NCBI RefSeq assembly: GCF_022869785.1
Contig: NZ_CP094997.1
Span: 4,774,001-4,838,000 of the forward strand
Source of the DNA: Dyadobacter chenwenxiniae
GTDB taxonomy: Bacteria > Bacteroidota > Bacteroidia > Cytophagales > Spirosomataceae
DNA length: 64,000 bases
Reading direction: 5' to 3'
Shown here: piece after piece, positions 8,465 to 15,425 of the stretch
Layout: every line of letters starts with the position of its first letter
Numbering within the stretch: position 1 is the stretch's first letter
Translations under genes and position numbers: made by a program
The notes under the pieces: generated by a model
What the model saw: only the letters and a program-made list of their open reading frames with translations
Told to the model about the DNA's origin: nothing
Database searches by the model: none

Positions 8465-9094
8465 TTATTTGTTCAATTGGGTTTCCAAAATAGACAGAGC
8501 AGATTCACTTATCAAAAGACGGTCTGCATACATCAGGTCATACGTATTGACCGCGTCCACTGTTGTAACTTTTGCTTTTGGAATGTTACGGCTTGACAGA
8601 TATACATTGCTGTCAACAGATGGAAGAATAAGTAATGTTTTTGTATTCACTAATGCTAGTGAGTTTAAAACATTCAAATACGATTTCGTTTTTGGTGCAT
8701 CAAATGTGAATGCTTCTAGAACAGAAATCGAATCAGACTGAGCTTTAACAGAGAAAGCTGACTTACGAGCCAATGACTTAACTTTCTTATTAATTTTAAA
8801 ACCATAGTCACGAGGTCTTGGTCCAAAAATACGACCACCACCTATGAACACCGGAGATTTAATGCTACCAGCACGAGCTCCACCTGTTCCTTTTTGACGT
8901 TTGATTTTACGAGTAGAGTGATTAATCTCTGCACGTTCTTTTGATTTGTGCGTTCCCTGGCGTTGGTTAGCCAAGTACAACTTCACATCGAGATAGATCG
9001 CGTGCGTGTTAGGTTCGATGCCAAAAATTTCTTCTGACACACTTACCTTCTTGCCGGTATCTTCTCCTTTTATATTTAATACGGACAGTTCCAT
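8465..9094 (-). CDS. rplD: 50S ribosomal protein L4
   Basis: L4 reaches into the exit tunnel and in some bacteria represses the S10 operon. I chose the ATG at 9094 (MELSVLNIKGEDTGKK), giving 209 residues. An in-frame TTG at 9109 would overlap the end of rplC by 11 nt and has no support in the family. The central loop contains QKGTGGARAGSIKSPVFIGG, typical of L4. It lies between rplC and rplW. Confidence 0.96.
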   Translation of the reverse strand: MELSVLNIKGEDTGKKVSVSEEIFGIEPNTHAIYLDVKLYLANQRQGTHKSKERAEINHSTRKIKRQKGTGGARAGSIKSPVFIGGGRIFGPRPRDYGFKINKKVKSLARKSAFSVKAQSDSISVLEAFTFDAPKTKSYLNVLNSLALVNTKTLLILPSVDSNVYLSSRNIPKAKVTTVDAVNTYDLMYADRLLISESALSILETQLNK

Positions 9095-9098
9095 CGTG

Positions 9099-9719
9099 CT
9101 ACTTCTCAATGATTAGAAATGAATTCTTTGAACCAGGTACCGAGCCACTAACAACCAGAAGGTTTTGCTCAGGGATCACTTTCAGAATACGTAAATTCTG
9201 AATTTTTACACGATTGTTACCCATGCGTCCACCCATACGAATACCTTTAAATACACGTGATGGGAATGAACAAGCACCAATCGAACCTGGGTGACGCGCT
9301 CTGTTGTGCTGACCGTGAGTCTGACCACCTACCCCTGCGAAACCATGGCGTTTTACAACACCTTGAAAACCGCGGCCTTTGGCAGAACCAACAACGTCAA
9401 CAAACTCGCCTTCTTCAAAGATATCCGTAACAGATAATGAAGTTCCAAGTTCATGCTCCACTTCAAATTCCTTAAACTCAACAACCTTTTGTTTAGGAGT
9501 TGTGTTGGCTTTTTTGAAGTGACCAATCATAGGCTGGGAAGAGCTCTTTTCCTTCTTTTCACCAAAACCTAATTGGATAGCCTTATAGCCATCCTTTTCT
9601 TCGGACCTAACTTGTGTAACAACACAAGGACCAGCTTGAATCACAGTACATGCCAGAGCCTGCCCGTCAGCATTGTACAAACTAGTCATTCCGATTTTCT
9701 TACCAATTAAACCAGACAT
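9099..9719 (-). CDS. rplC: 50S ribosomal protein L3
   Basis: L3 helps begin 50S assembly and reaches the peptidyl transferase centre. The 206-residue protein begins MSGLIGKKIGMTSLYNADGQ and contains the L3 signature region FAGVGGQTHGQHNRARHPGS, which includes the glutamine usually methylated by PrmB. It is the first gene after a strong predicted promoter (9771-9802), so it likely starts a transcript running to secY. Confidence 0.98.
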   Translation of the reverse strand: MSGLIGKKIGMTSLYNADGQALACTVIQAGPCVVTQVRSEEKDGYKAIQLGFGEKKEKSSSQPMIGHFKKANTTPKQKVVEFKEFEVEHELGTSLSVTDIFEEGEFVDVVGSAKGRGFQGVVKRHGFAGVGGQTHGQHNRARHPGSIGACSFPSRVFKGIRMGGRMGNNRVKIQNLRILKVIPEQNLLVVSGSVPGSKNSFLIIEK

Positions 9720-9770
9720 GTTTTGAAATTAAAATTAGCAGGTAAAACCCTTATTCTTTAAAACGGACTG

Positions 9771-9802
9771 CAAAGGTAGGAAATCAAATTCCGGTATCCA
9801 AA
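9771..9802 (-). promoter_or_regulatory. Promoter of the rplC-secY transcript
   Basis: On the minus strand there is TTTG (9799-9802), 20 nt, then TACCTTTG (9771-9778), a full match to the Bacteroidota -33/-7 consensus TTTG-N19/20-TAnnTTTG. The first transcribed bases read GCAGTCCG, the same as at the rpsL promoter. The -7 box is about 50 nt upstream of the rplC start codon. Confidence 0.85.
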
Positions 9803-9834
9803 CAGTTATTCAATATTTCTCGCTGATAATCAGC

Positions 9835-9866
9835 AAAAAAGGTCAGATGATTTGAACCATCTGACC
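9835..9866 (-). terminator. Intrinsic terminator after rpsJ
   Basis: Perfect 9-bp inverted repeat (9841-9849 with 9858-9866, 8-nt loop). On the minus strand it is followed directly by six T residues (9840-9835). It lies between rpsJ and the rplC promoter and would separate the two genes transcriptionally unless it is read through or regulated. Confidence 0.85.
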
Positions 9867-9999
9867 TCTAATTCTGATTGTAATTAAACTGCACCGAAAT
9901 GTGCCTACGTTCAATCACTTTCATGAGCTCAGATGTGGTTTCCTAAAAGGACCTTCATCCAATTCTATGTAATTGGCCTAAGTTAATAAGCCGCTTTTA

Positions 10000-10305
10000 C
10001 TACACTTTAATCTCAACGTCAACACCGCTTGGCAATTCAAGCTTCATCAAAGCATCAACTGTTTTTGCACTTGTAGAGAAAATATCTACTAAACGTTTAT
10101 AAGTACAAAGCTGGAATTGTTCACGTGATTTCTTGTTAACGTGTGGAGAACGAAGAACAGTGAATTTCTCAGTTTTAGTTGGCAAAGGAATTGGACCGCT
10201 AACAATAGCACCAGTTGCCTTTACAGCTTTAACAATTTTCTCAGCTGACTTATCAACCAAATTGTGGTCGAAAGAGCGAAGTTTGATACGGATTTTTTGA
10301 TTCAT
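10000..10305 (-). CDS. rpsJ: 30S ribosomal protein S10
   Basis: S10 is a 30S head protein and, as NusE, a transcription antitermination factor. The 101-residue product has MNQKIRIKLRSFDHNLVDKS and the S10 signature RSPHVNKKSREQFQLCTYKR. Unusually, it is bracketed by predicted intrinsic terminators (10405-10440 upstream after fusA, 9841-9866 downstream), and 280 nt rather than the usual few bases separate it from rplC. I found no convincing TAnnTTTG promoter in the 140 nt between fusA and rpsJ. Confidence 0.97.
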   Translation of the reverse strand: MNQKIRIKLRSFDHNLVDKSAEKIVKAVKATGAIVSGPIPLPTKTEKFTVLRSPHVNKKSREQFQLCTYKRLVDIFSTSAKTVDALMKLELPSGVDVEIKV

Positions 10306-10400
10306 TTTGTTTTATTATTTCCGGTTCTGAGAACATTTGAACGAAACAAGTTTCGACAATCCACCAGCGAAAGAACCATTTACTTCGCAAGCTTCTATAT

Positions 10401-10440
10401 AAAAATGATCCGCTATCTATTTTCACAGATAGCGGATCAT
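10401..10440 (-). terminator. Intrinsic terminator after fusA
   Basis: Perfect 14-bp inverted repeat (10405-10418 with 10427-10440, 8-nt loop), beginning 5 nt after the fusA stop. On the minus strand the stem is followed by TTTTTATATA. It is a strong candidate terminator or attenuator between fusA and rpsJ. Confidence 0.85.
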
Positions 10441-10445
10441 TTCAT

Positions 10446-12566
10446 TTATGCTTTAACTAAACCTTTTGCCTTTTCAATTACAGTTTCCGCGATGTTATTA
10501 GGAACAATCTCGTAGTAAGCGAATGTCAAAGATGCAGTAGCGCGACCAGATGACATGGTACGAAGATCCGTTACATAACCGAACAATTCAGACAAAGGAA
10601 CATCACATTTGATAACCTGTGCACCATTACGTGAATCCATTCCTCTCATCACACCACGACGACGGTTAAGGTCACCAGTGATTGGTCCTGTATATTCATC
10701 AGGTGTAAGCACTTCAACGTGCATAATCGGCTCCATCAATTTTGAACCGGCGTGACGCGCAGCCTCTTTGAAACCAATTTTTGCTGCAAGTTCAAATGAT
10801 AGTGCATCTGAATCGACATCGTGGAAAGATCCGTGGAAAATACGCACTTTCATAGAATCCAAAGGATATCCTGCAAGTGCACCATTTGACATGGACGCTT
10901 CAAAACCTTTCTGGATCGGAGCGATAAATTCACGAGGAATAGTACCACCAACAATCTGATTTACAAATTGCAAACCTGTTTTTGGTTCTTTACCTTCTTC
11001 GTTATCGTCACGTGGTCCGATTTCGAATACGATATCGGCAAATTTACCACGACCACCTGTTTGTTTCTTGTAAACTTCACGGTGCTCAAAGTTCTTCGTA
11101 AGAATCTCTTTGTAAGCAACCTGAGGAGCTCCTTGATTTACTTCTACTTTGAATTCACGACGCATACGGTCGATGATAATTTCAAGGTGAAGTTCACCCA
11201 TTCCTTTGATGATCGTTTGACCAGTTTCTTCGTTACTTTCAACTTGCAACGTAGGGTCTTCTTCGATCAATTTAGTAATTGCCTTAGAGAAGTTATCGCT
11301 GTCAGCCGCTTTCTTAGGTTCAATAGCGTAACCAATTACCGGCTCAGGGAACACCATTGATTCAAGAATAATTGGATTCTTTTCGTCAGATAATGTATCT
11401 CCTGTTTTGATATCTTTAAATCCTACAACAGCTCCAATGTCACCTGCTTCAAGACGATCAATTTGATTTTGCTTGTTAGCATGCATTTGGAAGATACGAG
11501 AAATACGCTCTTTGTTTCCTGAACGGTTGTTCAAAACGTAAGAACCTGAATCAAGATATCCAGAGTAAGAACGGATAAAGCAAAGACGACCTACGTAAGG
11601 GTCTGTTGCGATTTTAAATGCTAATGCGCAGAAAGGATCAGAATCCGTTGGTTGACGAGAAATTTCATTTCCTGTACGTGGATCAGTTCCGATGATGCTT
11701 TCACGATCTTGTGGTGAAGGCAAAATAGCCATCACGTAATCAAGCATCGTTTGAACACCTTTATTTTTGAATGAAGAACCGCAAACCATAGGAACGATTT
11801 TCATGCTGATCGTTGCTGCACGCAAAGCCGCAAGAATTTCGTCTTCTGAAATAGAAGCAGGATCTTCAAAATATTTTTCCATCAAGGTGTCGTCGAACTC
11901 GGCAACAGCTTCAAGCAATTTTTCTCTCCACTCAGTTGCTTCTTCAAGCATATCGTCAGGAATAGGAACTTCTCTGAAAGTCATTCCTTTGTCTTCTTCA
12001 TTCCATTCGATACCACGGAAGTTAACCAAGTCAACTACACCTCTAAATGTATCTTCAGCACCGATCGGCAATTGAAGAGGAACAGCGTAGCTTCCAAGCA
12101 TTTCTTTAACCTGCGTACAAACTTTTAAGAAGTCTGCACCAGAACGGTCCATTTTATTTACGAAACCGATACGTGCTACATTATAATTGTTAGCCAGACG
12201 CCAGTTCGTTTCAGACTGAGGCTCAACACCATCAACTGCACTAAAAAGGAATACAAGACCATCCAATACACGAAGAGAACGGTTTACTTCAACTGTAAAG
12301 TCAACGTGTCCCGGTGTATCGATAATGTTAATGTGATATTTTTCACCACGGTAATTCCAATCAACAGTTGTTGCAGCAGATGTGATGGTAATCCCACGCT
12401 CTTGCTCCTGCTCCATCCAGTCCATTGTAGCAGCACCATCATGCACTTCTCCAATTTTGTGGCTTACACCTGCGTAGTAAAGGATACGCTCCGTTGTGGT
12501 TGTCTTACCTGCATCAATGTGCGCAGCAATACCAATGTTTCTTGTTAATCTTAGATCACGTGCCAT
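10446..12566 (-). CDS. fusA: Elongation factor G
   Basis: EF-G is the GTPase that drives ribosomal translocation. The 706-residue protein has the full G domain: P-loop AHIDAGKTTTTERILYYAG (G1), GITITSAATT (G2), DTPGHVDF (G3) and NKMDRSGAD (G4). Domains II-V follow, with GELHLEIIIDRMRREFKVEV marking domain III and the typical domain IV/V sequences after it. Length is normal. It is followed by a strong terminator and preceded by its own promoter (12672-12703), so it is not simply cotranscribed with rpsG. Confidence 0.98.
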   Translation of the reverse strand: MARDLRLTRNIGIAAHIDAGKTTTTERILYYAGVSHKIGEVHDGAATMDWMEQEQERGITITSAATTVDWNYRGEKYHINIIDTPGHVDFTVEVNRSLRVLDGLVFLFSAVDGVEPQSETNWRLANNYNVARIGFVNKMDRSGADFLKVCTQVKEMLGSYAVPLQLPIGAEDTFRGVVDLVNFRGIEWNEEDKGMTFREVPIPDDMLEEATEWREKLLEAVAEFDDTLMEKYFEDPASISEDEILAALRAATISMKIVPMVCGSSFKNKGVQTMLDYVMAILPSPQDRESIIGTDPRTGNEISRQPTDSDPFCALAFKIATDPYVGRLCFIRSYSGYLDSGSYVLNNRSGNKERISRIFQMHANKQNQIDRLEAGDIGAVVGFKDIKTGDTLSDEKNPIILESMVFPEPVIGYAIEPKKAADSDNFSKAITKLIEEDPTLQVESNEETGQTIIKGMGELHLEIIIDRMRREFKVEVNQGAPQVAYKEILTKNFEHREVYKKQTGGRGKFADIVFEIGPRDDNEEGKEPKTGLQFVNQIVGGTIPREFIAPIQKGFEASMSNGALAGYPLDSMKVRIFHGSFHDVDSDALSFELAAKIGFKEAARHAGSKLMEPIMHVEVLTPDEYTGPITGDLNRRRGVMRGMDSRNGAQVIKCDVPLSELFGYVTDLRTMSSGRATASLTFAYYEIVPNNIAETVIEKAKGLVKA

Positions 12567-12671
12567 GACAGATGGTGATGTGTTATATTATATTCGATGT
12601 GCAATTCACTCAGAAGCAATTTGAACTTTACGAAGGCGAAAAAAACGCACTACTTCCAAAAATTCAGAGCG

Positions 12672-12703
12672 CAAAAGTATCAATTGTTGATGATAAAAAC
12701 AAT
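12672..12703 (-). promoter_or_regulatory. Promoter of fusA
   Basis: Minus strand: ATTG (12700-12703), 20 nt, TACTTTTG (12672-12679), matching the Bacteroidota promoter pattern except for the first base of the -33 element. The predicted start site is about 100 nt upstream of the fusA ATG. It lies inside the gap left after the inserted leucine-rich-repeat gene. Confidence 0.75.
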
Positions 12704-12783
12704 TATGAGAAGGTTAATTTTTAAAGAAATATCTGGTAAACAGGAAATTTGCTCCCACGACGTCTGGCGCTCCTAGCAATAGA

Positions 12784-13914
12784 TCATTTACAAACCTCCA
12801 ATTTCGTATGTTCAGGCTTCTGCCAACTTGAATCCGAAGGCTCCGGGAGCCGTGCCAGACAAATACTTGCTAGTTTCGGGGAATCAAACACTGTTAGCTT
12901 TTTAAGATCTTTGCAAGAACTGAGGTCAAGCTTCATGAGCTGTTTCAGCCCATGACCGAAAAACTCGGCGAGTAAAGTATTGCTCCTAAGGTTCAACTCC
13001 GAAAATCCCGAATTTATACAGGATAATCTTTTTAGACCTTTCAATGCACTTAGATCAACTGATTCTAAACCTTCGCCTAATTCAAGTGACACAAGATTAG
13101 GTATTTTTGTAAAATCAAGAGAATTTAATTTTGTGTAAGGTAAAATGAGCGTGTCCAACTTAGGCTTGTTCCCCAAGTTGAAGCTCGCATCCCCCACCCC
13201 GAGGTATAAGTAAGTCAGATCATCAAGGTTGCTAATGTCCAGCTTTCCCAAGCCTCTTGACTGCCACAAAAGCTTTCGGAGCTTCAAATTATTTTTAAGA
13301 TCCATCTCCTTAAATTCATCTCCCATCAAAGTAGAAAGTACCAGCAATTCCGTATTTTTCGATAGATCAAGCGCTTTAAGGTTAAAATTCTCGTGACAAT
13401 GCAATTCCCTTAACTGCGTGTTCTGGCTTAGGTCAAGGGTAGAAATGAGATTGTTAGAGCACCTTAAGTATTTCAGTTCTTTACAGTTCCGGACATTCAA
13501 GTATCTCAAAGCATTACGCTCGCCTCCGACCTCCATTCCTGTTTGAATGTGTAAATATTCTAGTTTAGTATTTTTGCTCAAATCCAGAGAATCTGGTTTT
13601 GAAAATAAAGTCGTCAAGGACCTTAGATTAGTAAAGTATTCTATCCCGCCAAGTCCCTGTATTTCATCCCTAATCTGCCCTCTAATGTATAGGCTATCAA
13701 TATCTTTCACGTCCTGGTAAAGAATAAGGCCATCTTGCTTGCCTGATTTGTCAATGCCAAGCCTGATTAGGGCCTTTTCGAAGCCGGCTTCAACTTTAAC
13801 CAGTGATGTATTAGTCAGAACTTCTTCTGGCTTAGGCTCAACCTCCTTACTATCCTTTTTACAGGCCAAAAATAGGGTAGGCAGAAATAATAGAAAAAGA
13901 TAGATCTTTCGCAT
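12784..13914 (-). CDS. Leucine-rich-repeat lipoprotein inserted between rpsG and fusA
   Basis: 376-residue predicted lipoprotein; function unknown. I start it at the ATG at 13914 (MRKIYLFLLFLPTLFLACKK) because this gives a signal peptide ending in the lipobox LFLAC; the frame is open 22 codons further upstream. After a short acidic linker come about 10-12 irregular leucine-rich repeats of the form LxxLxLSxNTxLxxL (for example LDLSQNTQLRELHCHENFNL), like those in BspA/internalin-type proteins of this phylum. The gene ends with cysteine-rich IC..CK sequences. The start is preceded by the rpsG terminator, so it must use its own promoter, which I could not identify with confidence. A leucine-rich-repeat surface lipoprotein is out of place inside the str operon. 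Confidence 0.85.
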   Translation of the reverse strand: MRKIYLFLLFLPTLFLACKKDSKEVEPKPEEVLTNTSLVKVEAGFEKALIRLGIDKSGKQDGLILYQDVKDIDSLYIRGQIRDEIQGLGGIEYFTNLRSLTTLFSKPDSLDLSKNTKLEYLHIQTGMEVGGERNALRYLNVRNCKELKYLRCSNNLISTLDLSQNTQLRELHCHENFNLKALDLSKNTELLVLSTLMGDEFKEMDLKNNLKLRKLLWQSRGLGKLDISNLDDLTYLYLGVGDASFNLGNKPKLDTLILPYTKLNSLDFTKIPNLVSLELGEGLESVDLSALKGLKRLSCINSGFSELNLRSNTLLAEFFGHGLKQLMKLDLSSCKDLKKLTVFDSPKLASICLARLPEPSDSSWQKPEHTKLEVCK

Positions 13915-14016
13915 GATAGCAGATGACAGGTTTGTTGGAGCGTAGCTACATAAATGATTGAAAATTATCCAATTTACCAATCATAAGCAAACAGAGATCT
14001 ACGTTCAGTTACAAAC

Positions 14017-14050
14017 GAAAAGCCGGACACTGCTAACGCAGCATCCGGCT
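14017..14050 (-). terminator. Intrinsic terminator after rpsG
   Basis: GC-rich inverted repeat (AGCCGGA at 14021-14027 with TCCGGCT at 14044-14050, plus inner pairing TGCTAACGCAGCA), followed on the minus strand by TTTTCG. It would end the rpsL-rpsG transcript before the leucine-rich-repeat gene. Confidence 0.8.
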
Positions 14051-14073
14051 TGACACTTATTAACTTTAAACTC

Positions 14074-14541
14074 CTAGAATCTAAAATGCGAGAACGCTTT
14101 GTTGGCATCTGCCATACGGTGCGTATCGTCTTTCTTCTTAACAGCAGCTCCTTCACCTTTTGCAGCAGCAATGATCTCACCAGCAAGGCGATCCACCATT
14201 GTTTTTTCTCCGCGCTTACGTGAATAATTGATCAACCATTTCATGCCAAGTGATTGCTTACGCTCAGGACGAACTTCCGTAGGAACCTGGAATGTAGCAC
14301 CACCCACACGACGGCTTTTTACCTCAACAGATGGAGTTACATTGTTCAATGCTTTTCTCCAAGTTTCAAGACCGCTTTCGCTGGTTTTTTTCTCAACCAA
14401 CTCCAACGCATCGTAGAAGATTGTGAATGCAATGCTTTTCTTTCCTTCGTACATCAGGTTGTTAACGAACTTGGTAACCTGTACGTCCCTGAACTTTGGA
14501 TCAGGAAGGATATATCTTTTCTTTGGTTTCGACTTTCTCAT
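14074..14541 (-). CDS. rpsG: 30S ribosomal protein S7
   Basis: S7 nucleates assembly of the 30S head and contacts E-site tRNA. The 155-residue product begins MRKSKPKKRYILPDPKFRDV and contains the S7 signature region VGGATFQVPTEVRPERKQSL. Length is typical. It is the second gene of the short rpsL-rpsG transcript (118 nt apart). Confidence 0.97.
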   Translation of the reverse strand: MRKSKPKKRYILPDPKFRDVQVTKFVNNLMYEGKKSIAFTIFYDALELVEKKTSESGLETWRKALNNVTPSVEVKSRRVGGATFQVPTEVRPERKQSLGMKWLINYSRKRGEKTMVDRLAGEIIAAAKGEGAAVKKKDDTHRMADANKAFSHFRF

Positions 14542-14659
14542 TTTAACTTAAAATTTTACACGAGGTTTCGTTTTGCAACTTATTCACCCCAGACTAAATC
14601 TAGGATTACTTCCCTTTTATCAGATTAATTCCTTAATAAAAGCAGAGAGAGTTACTTTT

Positions 14660-15073
14660 TTATTTTTTCTTACCTTTTGTTGGTGCTGCCGCAACTTGTC
14701 CTGGTTTTGGACGCTTAGCACCATATTTCGAACGACGTTGTTTACGTCCGTTCACACCGGCTGTATCCAATGCACCACGGATAATGTGGTAACGCACACC
14801 TGGTAAATCTTTAACACGACCACCGCGGATCAAAACGATCGAGTGCTCTTGCAAGTTGTGGCCTTCACCTGGGATGTAGGCATTCACTTCTTTGTTGTTT
14901 GAAAGACGAACACGGGCCACTTTACGAAGCGCTGAGTTCGGTTTTTTAGGCGTTGTCGTGTACACCCTGGTGCACACACCCCTACGCTGAGGGCAAGAAT
15001 CCAAAGCCGGTGACTTTGATTTCCATGTAATGGTCTCTCTACCTTTACGGACTAATTGTGAAATAGTTGGCAT
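14660..15073 (-). CDS. rpsL: 30S ribosomal protein S12
   Basis: S12 sits at the decoding centre and controls fidelity. The 137-residue product has TTTPKKPNSALRKVARVRLS and the GRVKDLPGVRYH loop. Both positions commonly changed in streptomycin-resistant mutants (Lys43 and Lys88 by simple counting here) are the wild-type lysine. The C-terminus has a short Lys-rich extension (APTKGKKK). It is first in the str block, behind a strong promoter. Confidence 0.97.
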   Translation of the reverse strand: MPTISQLVRKGRETITWKSKSPALDSCPQRRGVCTRVYTTTPKKPNSALRKVARVRLSNNKEVNAYIPGEGHNLQEHSIVLIRGGRVKDLPGVRYHIIRGALDTAGVNGRKQRRSKYGAKRPKPGQVAAAPTKGKKK

Positions 15074-15148
15074 TTAACAAATTGATTTTGATCTGGTTAA
15101 TGCACCAGTCTATTGTTTTATAAACAGTTTTCCCGAAAAATCGGACTG

Positions 15149-15179
15149 CAAAAGTAACAGGCTGGCGTTGATTTACAAA
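15149..15179 (-). promoter_or_regulatory. Promoter of rpsL-rpsG
   Basis: Minus strand: TTTG (15176-15179), 19 nt, TACTTTTG (15149-15156), a full match to the Bacteroidota consensus. It is followed by GCAGTCCG, as at the rplC promoter. The start site would be about 70 nt upstream of rpsL. Confidence 0.85.
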
Positions 15180-15425
15180 ACGTTACTGGGAATTTTTGCA
15201 AAAAGCATTTAAACAAATCCATTCTCAGATGTAAAACACACTGCTAACGTGCCTATATTGGTCGAAGCATTGACGACGAATATGAGCCCTTCTTCCGAAA
15301 GAAAAGTGCCCGAATAAAAATCTTGACGGCTTATATCCAGAATTTTATTTCCAAACGTTGTTTATTAGTATTGTTTTTCCAAACTCAGTGTGCCCGTCAA
15401 ATCATTTGATATTATACTTTACATT
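15180..15425. other. Intergenic region between rpsL promoter and PorE-like gene
   Basis: Divergent spacer. Apart from the rpsL promoter at its left border I see no gene, RNA or convincing repeat. Upstream of the plus-strand gene there is an AT-rich stretch (about 15,340-15,385) with no good TAnnTTTG match. Confidence 0.5.
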
